Positions 44,034 to 52,276 of a DNA stretch of 64,000 nt are shown piece after piece (within the stretch, counting starts at the first letter, position 1; each line of letters opens with the position of its first letter). The notes below the pieces were generated by a model. The model made no database searches. It saw only the letters and a program-made list of their open reading frames with translations, and was not told where the DNA came from. Source of the DNA: Aerococcus sanguinicola (GTDB lineage Bacteria; Bacillota; Bacilli; Lactobacillales; Aerococcaceae); assembly GCF_008726925.1 (NCBI RefSeq), contig NZ_VYWO01000001.1:558001-622000 (forward strand), written 5' to 3'. A program made the position numbers and the translations under genes.

Positions 44034-44534
44034 ATGAAAAGTAAACTTCCCCTAATTGCCGTTCTCACTGCTCTAACGACCGCACTCTCTATCTTGGTAG
44101 TTATCCCCATCCCAGCCACAAGTGGGATCTTCACCCTCTGTGACGCTGGCATCTATGCCTCCGCCCTCTTGTTAGGGCCTGTCGCAGGCGGGATTGTAGG
44201 TGCTGCTAGCGGTGCTCTCATTGATTTAATTTCTGGCTATCCCCAATGGATTGTCTTTTCTTTTATTATCCATGGTCTCCAAGGTTATATCGCCGGCTAC
44301 CTCGCCAAGAAGAACTTACCCGGCGGTAATTGGACCGCCCTCATCCTGGCCAGCCTCTGGATGATGGTCGGCTACGCTATCGGAACCGGCATCCTCTATA
44401 ACTGGGCTGCTGCTATCCCATCTATTCCAGGCAACTCACTGCAGAATATCTTCGGTATCCTTGTGGCCATCCCCCTCAACCAGACTATCCGCCGCCTCCG
44501 CCTGCCTGCCTTACAAGCCTTTATCGACAAATAA
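44034..44534 (+). CDS. ECF transporter S component, substrate unknown
   Basis: 166 aa with five to six helices. The start KLPLIAVLTALTTALSILVVIPIPATSGIFTLCDAGIYASALLLGP and GGIVGAASGALIDLISGYP match S components (HmpT/PduX-like group). It would capture a vitamin or related molecule and use the shared EcfAAT energy module, which is not in this window. Single gene between a promoter and a terminator. Substrate cannot be deduced; no vitamin genes adjoin. Confidence 0.85.
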   Translation: MKSKLPLIAVLTALTTALSILVVIPIPATSGIFTLCDAGIYASALLLGPVAGGIVGAASGALIDLISGYPQWIVFSFIIHGLQGYIAGYLAKKNLPGGNWTALILASLWMMVGYAIGTGILYNWAAAIPSIPGNSLQNIFGILVAIPLNQTIRRLRLPALQAFIDK

Positions 44535-44560
44535 ACATGGGCTGAAAGGCGCTCATTAAC

Positions 44561-44609
44561 AAAAGGACCTTGCTTCCTCCCGCATGGGGAGACAAGCAAG
44601 GTCCTTTTT
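44561..44609 (+). terminator. Terminator after the ECF S component
   Basis: AAAAGGACCTTGCTT / AAGCAAGGTCCTTTTT arms with an inner CTCCC/GGGGAG pair. A run on the left may also serve convergent SDR. Confidence 0.9.
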
Positions 44610-44630
44610 GATTGTTTAAGAAAGCATGGC

Positions 44631-45377
44631 CTAGCTCATTGTCCAACCGCCGTCTACAGGGAGGGCGTGACCAGTGGTGTAGGAGCCGAGATCAGAAGCC
44701 AAGAAGAGAGCTGCCTTAGCCACATCTTCGGCTTCGCCAAAGCGTTGCATAGGAATCGGAGCTAGGAAGCCTTGGGCGATATCTGGATCTTCTAGGAGTT
44801 CATTGGTCATGCCCGTCTTACCAGTGCCTGGGCAAATGGCATTGCAACGAACACCCACGCTAGCGTAATCCACTGCAATCGCTTGGGTCATGGAAACAAC
44901 AGCCCCCTTACTTGCTGCATAGGCGATGGCATCAGGGAAGCCAATCAGACCCGCTGCAGACGCAGTGTTGATGATGTTCCCCTTGTTTTCTTTCAGATAA
45001 GGCATGGCATATTTAGCAGCCAAGAAGGCAGCCGTAACATTGATGGTTAGGCTCTTCTGGAAGGCATCAAGAGGTGTTTCTTCCACATTGCCTGGCACAT
45101 AGATTCCTGCATTGTTGAAGAGAATATCAATAGTCTGATAGGCTTCAACCGTTTCTTCAACCATGGCCTTAACAGCGGCTTCGTCCCCCACATCCGCTTG
45201 GATAGCTAAGGCTTGACCCCCAGCTTCTTCGATTTGAGCAACTGTTTCATCTGCCGCTTGGCGGTCAATATCGACGGCTGCAACCTTAGCCCCTTCTTTA
45301 GCAAAAAGCAAGGCTGTCGCCCGACCAAAACCTGACCCAGCACCTGTAATTAAAGCGACTTTATTTTCTAATAGCAT
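44631..45377 (-). CDS. SDR family oxidoreductase
   Basis: 248 aa classical short-chain dehydrogenase. Cofactor loop TGAGSGFGRA near residue 12, NNAGIY, catalytic Ser in NTASAAG, and YAASK (Tyr-x-x-x-Lys). Asp after the second strand (AAVDIDRQ) suggests NAD rather than NADP. End YTTGHALPVDGGWTMS is typical. Substrate unknown. ATG with AGGAGG, 34 nt after the Ogt-HIRAN gene. Confidence 0.92.
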   Translation of the reverse strand: MLLENKVALITGAGSGFGRATALLFAKEGAKVAAVDIDRQAADETVAQIEEAGGQALAIQADVGDEAAVKAMVEETVEAYQTIDILFNNAGIYVPGNVEETPLDAFQKSLTINVTAAFLAAKYAMPYLKENKGNIINTASAAGLIGFPDAIAYAASKGAVVSMTQAIAVDYASVGVRCNAICPGTGKTGMTNELLEDPDIAQGFLAPIPMQRFGEAEDVAKAALFLASDLGSYTTGHALPVDGGWTMS

Positions 45378-45411
45378 AATATCCTCCTTATTATAATTAT
45401 ATGTGCATTAA

Positions 45412-45765
45412 TTAGCGTTTATCTTTGATCCGAACTTGAACGGTGACCAAGGGCTCCGAATTTTTATCGAGGTCTACGCTCAGAATCCGAGCCTCTAGAA
45501 TATTGCCATGGCCAAAATAAAGCAATTGGCTCAGTAAATGATTGTCATCAGCTGGTAGGTAGCCCAATTTGTTTCCCTTGAAGGCCACTTGCACAGCATC
45601 TCCATCATAAGGATTATCCGGTTCAGCTAGAAGGTCAACCGAAGCCCCCACATCGAGGTCTTGGATTACATCTAAGCCGTCATAATAACGAAAGCCTTTG
45701 ACCCTAAAACTTGCCAGCTGGCGTGACCGTTCATAATGCGCCAAGTACTTATCTTTTTTTGCCAT
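45412..45765 (-). other. Internal in-frame start giving a 117-aa HIRAN protein
   Basis: ATG at 45763-45765 (MAKKDKYLAHYERS) preceded by AAAAGGAGTTGAAGTG. The ribosome site is translated as KGVEV in the fusion. HIRAN-only proteins of this size occur in Lactobacillales. Confidence 0.65.
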
Positions 45766-46305
45766 CACTTCAACTCCTTTTATGTTTAACTTTTTTGTCG
45801 GAAAATCGAGCATCCGTCCCCGCTCATCGAAAGTCAGACCTTCAGCTTCCAAGAGGGCCTGTTTGCGCGGGACACCGTAGGCATAGCCCGTCAATTGACC
45901 CCGACTCGAAAGAACCCGGTGGCAGGGAATCAACAAAGCAATCGGATTACGCCCCACCGCCCCACCAATAGCCTGGGCAGACATGGACGTCTGGTAGCGG
46001 GCTTCATAAGTCCGGGCCAAGTCGCCATAAGTAGTCACTTGACCGTAGGGGATCTCCCTTAAGAGCTGCCAAACCCGTTCCTGAAAGGGGCTTCCTTGCG
46101 CGCACAAATTAAGTTGGGGCACTCGTTCAGGCTGGCCGATAAAATAGGCACCCAGGGCCTGACAAAGCCCGGCAAGTTCGGGGCAAGCCTGGGCGGGGCG
46201 GCTAGAATCATCTAACTGGTCCACAAAACTCAGGCCATATAAAGTATCCTTTTCATAATCCAAAAGAATTGGCCCTAAGTCAGAAGCATAATAAGCCTTG
46301 TGCAT
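45412..46305 (-). CDS. ogt: Methylated-DNA-cysteine methyltransferase fused to a HIRAN domain
   Basis: 297 aa. Residues 1-165 are an Ogt/MGMT: IPYGQVTTYGDLA helix-turn-helix, then LLIPCHRVL with the acceptor Cys128 that takes alkyl groups from O6-alkylguanine. From residue 181 comes a HIRAN domain (SFRVKGFRYYDGLDVI, AEPDNPYDGDAVQVAF, KLGYLPADDN), known elsewhere to bind DNA 3' ends or damage sites. Codon 181 is an ATG 8 nt after AAAAGGAG, so a separate 117-aa HIRAN protein is probably also made. The join looks like two genes merged by loss of the first stop. Confidence 0.88.
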   Translation of the reverse strand: MHKAYYASDLGPILLDYEKDTLYGLSFVDQLDDSSRPAQACPELAGLCQALGAYFIGQPERVPQLNLCAQGSPFQERVWQLLREIPYGQVTTYGDLARTYEARYQTSMSAQAIGGAVGRNPIALLIPCHRVLSSRGQLTGYAYGVPRKQALLEAEGLTFDERGRMLDFPTKKLNIKGVEVMAKKDKYLAHYERSRQLASFRVKGFRYYDGLDVIQDLDVGASVDLLAEPDNPYDGDAVQVAFKGNKLGYLPADDNHLLSQLLYFGHGNILEARILSVDLDKNSEPLVTVQVRIKDKR

Positions 46306-46393
46306 CGAAGACCCCCTTTCTTAGCTAGCATCTGTAGCTTTTCTTAACTTTATTTTACAAGATTGCTTAAGGGATTGAAAGCAAGAGCACCGC

Positions 46394-47053
46394 CTAATCT
46401 TCAGGCTCACGCATATACTTTGTGAGGAAGGCGGTGCCTATAACCAGGAGCAAGAGCAGGCCAATCGCTAAGACAAAGTCCCAAGTCTTTGGGGCAACTG
46501 CCTTATCCCCCACGTTCACATAAATAAGCGTTCCTGGAAGAATCGTAATTAAAGAAATCCCCAGATAATCGATAAAGCGAATATCAGTTAGCCCAAAAGC
46601 ATAATTCTCAATATTATAAGGAACCAAGGGAATCAAGCGCGCCAAAGCGAGAACAATACGCAAACGTCTTTGCTTGGTCGATAGGATATCGCGAGTCGAC
46701 GGATAACGTTCGAACAAAAAATTTTGAACCGGCCGGCGGAAAAGATAGCGGGCCATTAAAAACATAAAGGACATATTGAAGCTTGCCCCCAGGACGGTCA
46801 GTAAGGAGCCCTTCCAGAGACCAAAGCCCATGCCTCCCGCTAAGGCTAAGACAGGAACAGGGAAGAAACCCATGGGTAGAAAGGTCCATAAGAGCACATA
46901 AATGACTTCAGCATATGAACTCGTCATCACCAGCTCCCGTACCCGGTCCAGGTTGAAGGTCTTAAAGATCCACCAGCTTAAAAGAAAGATCACCACAAGG
47001 GCCAGGCTACGCCCCCACTTTGACCAATTGACTTTATTCTTCACTTCATCCAT
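46394..47053 (-). CDS. TVP38/TMEM64 (SNARE-associated, DedA-related) membrane protein
   Basis: 219 aa from ATG 47053 with AAGGA 8 nt upstream. Membrane helices near 15-35, 50-75, 75-100, 140-165 and 190-215. The core GGMGFGLWKGSLLTVLGASFNMSFMFLMARYLFRRPVQNF is the family signature. Such proteins are proposed lipid or ion carriers; the role here is unknown. Single gene. Confidence 0.85.
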   Translation of the reverse strand: MDEVKNKVNWSKWGRSLALVVIFLLSWWIFKTFNLDRVRELVMTSSYAEVIYVLLWTFLPMGFFPVPVLALAGGMGFGLWKGSLLTVLGASFNMSFMFLMARYLFRRPVQNFLFERYPSTRDILSTKQRRLRIVLALARLIPLVPYNIENYAFGLTDIRFIDYLGISLITILPGTLIYVNVGDKAVAPKTWDFVLAIGLLLLLVIGTAFLTKYMREPED

Positions 47054-47124
47054 CAACTTCTTCCTTCGATCCAGCCCTGCATCACATTCTCCTATATAGT
47101 ATAGCAGTTTGTGAATTTGTTTTC

Positions 47125-47156
47125 AAAAAAGAAGCTGGGACAAAAGGCCCGGCTTC
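47125..47156 (-). terminator. Terminator downstream of pcp
   Basis: GAAGCCGGG / CCCAGCTTC (arms 47148-47156 and 47131-47139) with one G-U, then T6 on the minus strand. About 200 nt past the pcp stop, beyond the structured repeat. Confidence 0.85.
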
Positions 47157-47193
47157 TATATAAAATACGAACTATTCTTTAAAAACGTGCTCC

Positions 47194-47342
47194 AAAAGTC
47201 AGCCCTGACATCCACTTCACGAATTATGGAAGATCCTTTGACAAAGTTCTTCCATAATTTGCGGACAGTTGCTATAGCTGTTCGAAGCGAAGCGAGTTAC
47301 AGATATAGTATGCTTTAGCTGATTCAGGGCTAACCGACTTTT
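47194..47342. repeat. Structured intergenic element with nested inverted repeats
   Basis: About 150 bp. Outer arms AAAAGTC-AGCCCTGA (47194-47208) and TCAGGGCT-n4-GACTTTT (47324-47342). Inner hairpin AATTATGGAAG (47222-47232) / CTTCCATAATT (47249-47259) with CTTTG/CAAAG at its tip. A third part, TGCTATAGCTGT...ACAGATATAGTA, also pairs partly. Could be a MITE-like repeat or a structured RNA. Confidence 0.6.
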
Positions 47343-47360
47343 GTCACACTCTCTAATCGC

Positions 47361-48011
47361 TTAGTGGGTCTTGCCCCCGACACTGTGGAGGTCGTCTTTG
47401 CCATCATAGGCAACAATAGCGGAGATGGCCGCTTCCAGCCCCCGGCTAATATCAGCTAGGCCCATGGAAGCCGTGTTCGGACGGTCAACAACTTGTTCGG
47501 GTAAGAAGGGAATATGGATAAAGCCTGCTCCCTTAACTTGGGGATAGGTCTTGTCAATCAGATAGAGGGTCTGGTACATAATGTGATTGCAGACAAAGGT
47601 CCCTGCCGTATTAGAGACTTCGGCCGGTAAGCCAGCTTCTTTAATCGCCGCCACCATAGCTTTGATCGGCAAGCGAGAGAAGTAGGCAGAAGGGCCGTCT
47701 GCCTGAATCGCCTGGTCGATGGGCTGCTTGCCCTCATTATCCGGAATCCGGGCATCATCCCAGTTAATGGCTACCCTTTCTGGTGTCAGCGCATAGCGGC
47801 CCCCTGCCTGCCCCACATTCAGGACATAGTCAGGCTTATGGTCTGCGATAGCCTGGCTGACCACCTCAGCACTCTTCCCAAAGACCGTCGGAATCTCAAC
47901 TTTAACGACTTCCGCTCCAGCAATCTGGTCAGCTAGGATCTTAACGGCTTCAGTTGCTGGGTTAATCTTATCCTCACCAAAGGGATCAAAAGCGGTTACT
48001 AAAATTTTCAT
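47361..48011 (-). CDS. pcp: Pyrrolidone-carboxylate peptidase
   Basis: 216 aa C15 cysteine peptidase. Removes N-terminal pyroglutamate from peptides. [15 protein letters not shown] at the N-terminus, the catalytic Glu in [28 protein letters not shown], catalytic Cys in [17 protein letters not shown], and the His in [11 protein letters not shown]. Follows DUF979 by 18 nt in DUF969-DUF979-pcp. Confidence 0.95.
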   Translation of the reverse strand: MKILVTAFDPFGEDKINPATEAVKILADQIAGAEVVKVEIPTVFGKSAEVVSQAIADHKPDYVLNVGQAGGRYALTPERVAINWDDARIPDNEGKQPIDQAIQADGPSAYFSRLPIKAMVAAIKEAGLPAEVSNTAGTFVCNHIMYQTLYLIDKTYPQVKGAGFIHIPFLPEQVVDRPNTASMGLADISRGLEAAISAIVAYDGKDDLHSVGGKTH

Positions 48012-48029
48012 CAGAGAAACTCCTTTCTT

Positions 48030-48959
48030 CTAAAAGGCCCAAAAATACATCAGGGCAATATGGCTAACAATCATTAATAAGGCAAAAATCGTCTGGCGCT
48101 TAATCACGCCATTGGGGTTCGTCATCTCCAGCAAGGCCACAGGAAGGGCATTGAAGTTACCGGCCATCGGCGTCAACAAGGTCCCACAGAAGCCAGCCGT
48201 CATACCCAAGGCCCCCACAACCACTGGGTCCGCCCCATACATCAAGACGAAGGGTACGCCAATGCCTGCTGTAATCACCGTAAAGGCGGAAAAAGCATTG
48301 CCCATAACGGCGGTAAAGAAGACCATGCCCAAGACATAGGCTACGCTCCCCCAGAAGCGAGACCCAGCTGGCACAATGCCTGCCAAGATCTGGGCTACAA
48401 TCTCACCCACCCCTGCATTGACAAAGATAACTCCCAGGGCAGCTAATAATTGGGGCAAGATACTCGTCGTCCCAACTTGTTGGGTCATCCGGTCCGTCTC
48501 ATAAAGCGCTTCTTTGGCGCTAGGTTTGAAGAGGACAAGGGCTACCAAGGTCCCTAAGAGCGAGCCAATCCCAATCGAGGAGGCGCTAGACTCTGGAATC
48601 AGCCGGGCCACAAGCACAGCGGACAAGGCCATCACGAGAACGGGGATGAAGAGTTTCATCCCAAAGTGCCGGGCAGCTAGGTCTTGCTTCTTCTTATCTT
48701 CCACAAAGCCTGTGCCAGCCCCAAATTGCTTGAAGAGGGTAATGGCGCCCAAGAGGACCACCAAAATCCCCGAAAATAGGCCAGGAAGCAGGCGGCCGAA
48801 GACAAAGAGGATGCCTAGGATTGCCCAGAAAGCCGCTGTCCCCAAGCGCTTAGGATTACTTGTATCCTGGGCGCTCTGGTAGGCCGAATAGAAGAAGATT
48901 AAACCCGATAGGACAAAGAAAAATTCTAAAACATAGTCAAATACGTCGGTCATTGTCAT
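48030..48959 (-). CDS. DUF979 family membrane protein
   Basis: 309 aa, about nine hydrophobic segments. Motifs include GLIFFYSAYQSA, NAGVGEIVAQILAGIVPAGSRFWGSVAYVLGMVFFTAVMGNAFSAFTV and GFCGTLLTPMAGNFNALPVALLEM, recognised as DUF979. Always paired with DUF969; together they look like the two halves of a secondary transporter. The ATG overlaps the DUF969 stop by 4 nt. The pcp neighbour suggests pyroglutamyl peptides or pyroglutamate as substrate (inference). Confidence 0.85.
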   Translation of the reverse strand: MTMTDVFDYVLEFFFVLSGLIFFYSAYQSAQDTSNPKRLGTAAFWAILGILFVFGRLLPGLFSGILVVLLGAITLFKQFGAGTGFVEDKKKQDLAARHFGMKLFIPVLVMALSAVLVARLIPESSASSIGIGSLLGTLVALVLFKPSAKEALYETDRMTQQVGTTSILPQLLAALGVIFVNAGVGEIVAQILAGIVPAGSRFWGSVAYVLGMVFFTAVMGNAFSAFTVITAGIGVPFVLMYGADPVVVGALGMTAGFCGTLLTPMAGNFNALPVALLEMTNPNGVIKRQTIFALLMIVSHIALMYFWAF

Positions 48960-49657
48960 TTACTTTGCCCTCCCTTATCTGTCTTAGTGTGCGCATTCAG
49001 GCGGTCTAGCCTACGGTCAAAGATATAATTCGAAAGCAAACCGTAGAGGAAGGCCAATCCAGCAACCACTAGCGAAGCCAGGGCAATCTGCGCCGCATCA
49101 ACTGGATAGCCCAGAGACTCCATAGTTCCGACAATAAGCAAGGTTCCCGCCGCACCGACGAAACCATTTTGGGCAAAGAAATTCCCGATATTCTCCATAG
49201 CAGCCGACTGGGCCTTGATCAGCTCTTGACTCTGCGGCGTATTTTCACGGTAACGCGCCTTGGCCGCCGACTGGGCCATGGGTTCAACTAAAGGTCGGAC
49301 GAAGGCGGGGTGCCCGCCCAAGCGAACCGAGATAATCCCCGCCACTTCCCGAATCAAGAGATAGAAGCTAAGGAATTTCCCCGCCGTCAGTCCCTGGATG
49401 CGGTTGACCAAGCGGACGGCCTGCTCTTTTAGGCCATAGCGCTCCGACAAACCCACAATGGGAAGGGTGAGGACAAAGAGTGTCACCAAACGATTGGCGA
49501 CAAAAGCGTCGCCGAGGGTGGTCAAGAATTCAGCAATGGACATCCCCGAAGCCAGGGCCGTCACGCAAGCTGCAATCACCACCACAGCAATAGTATCCAA
49601 CTTCAAGGCAAAGCCGACCACAATAATCAGGATGCCTAGTAAGGGCAGATAGGACAT
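48956..49657 (-). CDS. DUF969 family membrane protein
   Basis: 233 aa with about five helices. LTLPIVGLSERYGLKEQAVRLVNRIQGLTAGKFLSFYLLIREVAGIISVRLGGHPAFVRPLVEPMAQSAA is characteristic of DUF969. First gene of DUF969-DUF979-pcp; ATG with AGGAGG. Separated from the upstream permease by a strong terminator. Confidence 0.85.
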   Translation of the reverse strand: MSYLPLLGILIIVVGFALKLDTIAVVVIAACVTALASGMSIAEFLTTLGDAFVANRLVTLFVLTLPIVGLSERYGLKEQAVRLVNRIQGLTAGKFLSFYLLIREVAGIISVRLGGHPAFVRPLVEPMAQSAAKARYRENTPQSQELIKAQSAAMENIGNFFAQNGFVGAAGTLLIVGTMESLGYPVDAAQIALASLVVAGLAFLYGLLSNYIFDRRLDRLNAHTKTDKGGQSK

Positions 49658-49748
49658 AATATTTTCCTCCTATATAAATTTCATCTATTATTATAGCATC
49701 TTATCAGCAGCCAGCCTAAGATAAAATTTTGACCGGTCGTCCTAAACA

Positions 49749-49792
49749 TAAAAAAAGCGCTGAGTGATGGCAATCCCACATCACTCAACGCT
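49749..49792 (-). terminator. Terminator of the T-box controlled permease
   Basis: AGCGTTGAGTGATG / CATCACTCAGCGCT arms (49779-49792, 49756-49769), one G-U, then T7 on the minus strand. Confidence 0.92.
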
Positions 49793-49823
49793 TCAATTAA
49801 TAGGCTGCTAGCTAGGCAAAGCC

Positions 49824-51122
49824 TTATAAAATTGTTAACACCGACAAGACCATAGCGGTTGCGACAGCCGCGCCCATACAGGTTGGGGCGACCTTGAACA
49901 AGAGGCGGCGGTAGAGGGCGCGCTGACTCTCTTGGCAATAGGAGCCAGTGGCCAAATAGAGGCTGCCTGTATCAGAGAAAGGCGAAGCACCGGTCGAAAA
50001 GCCGCCGACAATAACCAAGCAAGCTAAAAGAAGGACTGGCCAGCCCGTGGCACCAGAGATAGCAGCCAAGGCTGGGAAGAAGAGCGGCGCAAGAACGCCG
50101 ATAGTTGAACTGAAGATAGACATCAAACCACACATAATGGTCAAGGCAATCGGAATAGTCAAGTTTGGCATATAAGAAATCAGCTTGGCCATTTCTTCCG
50201 TGATCCCCAGTTCAATACCCAGGCTAATCAAGAAGGTCATCCCACAAGCCACCCAGATGGTTTGCCAAGGAATCTGGTCAAAGACCTTGTCCCGAGGCGC
50301 TAAGTTCATCATATAAGCAATAATACCAAAGATAATGGTTAAGAAGCTCAGATTCATATGTTCACTAATGAAGCTTAAGCTAGGGAAGGCATCGGTAAAG
50401 TTCGTGACCATGGCTGGCACTAAGAGGACAACTGCAAAGCAAGCGATTAAGGCCAGGGTCTGCTTTTGCTTAGAGGTGAAGGCTTGGGGTGGATCAATAG
50501 ACACACTCTCTTGCCCATAGCGGTAGTGTTGCCAGAGGCTGAGTCCAGCAATCAGGACTAAGGGATAAAGGATAGAAACGCCGAAAATCTTCCAGGTCAT
50601 CGCAGCGGCTTGGTCAGCAAAGCCCGACTCAGAAAGGACCCCTAGGATAATTGCACCGTGGGGGCCAAAGGGAATATTTCCCCCATTCATCCCCCCCAGA
50701 ATAACTGAGATAGCGGCTACTGTCTCATTCATCCGGGTCTGCCGGCAGAGTTGGAGGGCAATAGCTCCAACAATGGGAACCGAGCCCCAAGTCCCTGCCC
50801 CCAAGGCGGACAAGAGGGCTGCGGTTAAATAAAGGCCCAAGGGAATGAGCGAAGTGTGGTGGCGGAAGCGGTAGATCATATGATGGCCGATTGCCTCCAA
50901 GGTCCCATTCATCTTGGCGAAGCTAAAGAAGAAGGAAACGCCAAAGATAACCATAAACAGTTCAATGGGCCAGAGCGCGAAGACTTGGTCCGTCGTAAAA
51001 CCAAAGACAAAGACCGCTAATAAATAGGCAAAAGCGACAGCAATCAGTCCCGCATTTAAGCGAAAGCGTTCACCCATCACAATGGCCAAAATAATGGCGC
51101 CAAAAATTATAAGACTATTCAT
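49824..51122 (-). CDS. Ion-transporter-superfamily permease (MatC/SLC13/YuiF-like)
   Basis: 432 aa, about 11 helices. N-terminal FLIAVAFAYLLA-type helices, GAGTWGSVPIVGAIALQLCRQTRMNETVAAISVILGGMNGGNIPFGPHGAII and the C-terminal GGFSTGASPFSDTGSLYLAT form two re-entrant substrate regions. By family it would be called a dicarboxylate carrier, but the T-box leader ties its expression to an amino acid, so an amino acid or amine may be the substrate. Single gene ending at a strong terminator. Confidence 0.78.
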   Translation of the reverse strand: MNSLIIFGAIILAIVMGERFRLNAGLIAVAFAYLLAVFVFGFTTDQVFALWPIELFMVIFGVSFFFSFAKMNGTLEAIGHHMIYRFRHHTSLIPLGLYLTAALLSALGAGTWGSVPIVGAIALQLCRQTRMNETVAAISVILGGMNGGNIPFGPHGAIILGVLSESGFADQAAAMTWKIFGVSILYPLVLIAGLSLWQHYRYGQESVSIDPPQAFTSKQKQTLALIACFAVVLLVPAMVTNFTDAFPSLSFISEHMNLSFLTIIFGIIAYMMNLAPRDKVFDQIPWQTIWVACGMTFLISLGIELGITEEMAKLISYMPNLTIPIALTIMCGLMSIFSSTIGVLAPLFFPALAAISGATGWPVLLLACLVIVGGFSTGASPFSDTGSLYLATGSYCQESQRALYRRLLFKVAPTCMGAAVATAMVLSVLTIL

Positions 51123-51169
51123 TTACATTTCCTCCTATTTTGGAATATTCAGACGATTATTCGGATAAA

Positions 51170-51440
51170 AAAGCACCCTTCCAGAACCACTGCGGTCCTC
51201 AAAGGGTGCTTAAGCACGTTACCACCTTTGTTGCTAGATTAATAGCTAGCCAACTCATTGCCCTAGGGCTGCCGGTTAAGGGGGGCACCACATGCGGGAT
51301 AGGGTCCGAAACTTCTGTCACAGACTCTTCCTAGAAGTCGAGTTCACCAGACAGGCAGTTCCCCTTCCAGCTAGCGGGGACTCTCTGAGCTGACCTGACC
51401 AGTTACTACTACTTCCACATCGTCTCCTTATGAAATTACC
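51170..51440 (-). promoter_or_regulatory. T-box leader of the permease, probable AGA (Arg) specifier
   Basis: Stem I base pairs GTCA-gct-CAGA with TCTG-TGAC; the loop strand before TCTG reads TAGGAAGAG. Aligned with the metA leader, the specifier is AGA followed by G. The T-box AAAGGTGGTAACGTGC is at about 51211-51229. Its UGGU would pair a tRNA with discriminator A. Terminator AGCACCCTT / AAGGGTGCT then T6 spans 51170-51211. Confidence 0.82.
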
Positions 51441-51443
51441 TTT

Positions 51444-51471
51444 ATGATAACACAGTCTAAGAGAGAGTCAA
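51444..51471 (-). promoter_or_regulatory. Promoter of the T-box transcript
   Basis: -35 TTGACT (51466-51471), 16-nt spacer, -10 TATCAT (51444-51449). Confidence 0.8.
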
Positions 51472-51501
51472 GGTATTTTTTAATTTATTTCTAATCCTTT
51501 T

Positions 51502-52257
51502 CTAAGCTTCGCCACCAGTAACACCGAGAGCTTCGCCGGTAATGGCAGCAGCTGCATCTGAGGCCAGGAAGTATACAGCAGATGCAATCTCGTCTGGCTC
51601 TAAGAGACGGCCTAGCCACTGGCCTCCGATAATATGGTTTTGGAGGGCTTCTTCTTCACTGGTCCCATCTTCTTCAGCCAATTTAGCTAATTGGTTATCG
51701 ATCAGCTTGGTGTGAGTTGGACCAGGGAGGACACAATTAGCCGTGATTCCATCCTGAGCGTATTCCTTGGCCACCACATTGCTGAAGCCGATCTGGGCGG
51801 ACTTAGCCGCACAGTAAGCAGACTTATACTTGTCAGGACGGCGGCCATGGCCTGAGGAAATGGTAATAATCCGTCCCTTGCCCTGGGCCTTCATGGTCGG
51901 CAGGGCATACTTGGTGCAGAGGAAGGTCCCTCCCATAATCACATTGAAGACTTGTTGGAACTTGTCATAAGGGAAGTCTTCGACTGGCGAAATATATTGC
52001 ATGCCCGCATTATTGACTAAGACATCCAGCCTTCCGCGCTTGTCAATAATTTCTTCCATGACGGCTTTCACTCGGTCTTCATTCGAGACATCCACCGCAT
52101 AGCCTTGGGCCCGGCCCAAGTTCTGCGCAGCTTCTACAGCAGCTTCTTCGTTCAGGTCAAGGATCGCCACCCAGTCTCCTGCTTGGATGAAGTGCTGGGC
52201 AATGGCATAGCCAATCCCTTGGGCTGCACCAGTAATCACAACCGTACGTTCACTCAT
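51502..52257 (-). CDS. SDR family oxidoreductase
   Basis: 251 aa. TGAAQGIGYAIA loop, NNAGMQY, Ser in TISSGHGRR, and Tyr-x-x-x-Lys as YCAAK. Asp in AILDLNEE favours NAD. Resembles 3-hydroxybutyrate and acyl reductases, substrate unknown. Last gene after the lipocalin-like gene (19-nt gap). Confidence 0.9.
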   Translation of the reverse strand: MSERTVVITGAAQGIGYAIAQHFIQAGDWVAILDLNEEAAVEAAQNLGRAQGYAVDVSNEDRVKAVMEEIIDKRGRLDVLVNNAGMQYISPVEDFPYDKFQQVFNVIMGGTFLCTKYALPTMKAQGKGRIITISSGHGRRPDKYKSAYCAAKSAQIGFSNVVAKEYAQDGITANCVLPGPTHTKLIDNQLAKLAEEDGTSEEEALQNHIIGGQWLGRLLEPDEIASAVYFLASDAAAAITGEALGVTGGEA

Positions 52258-52276
52258 AATAAGATAACCTCCTCAA

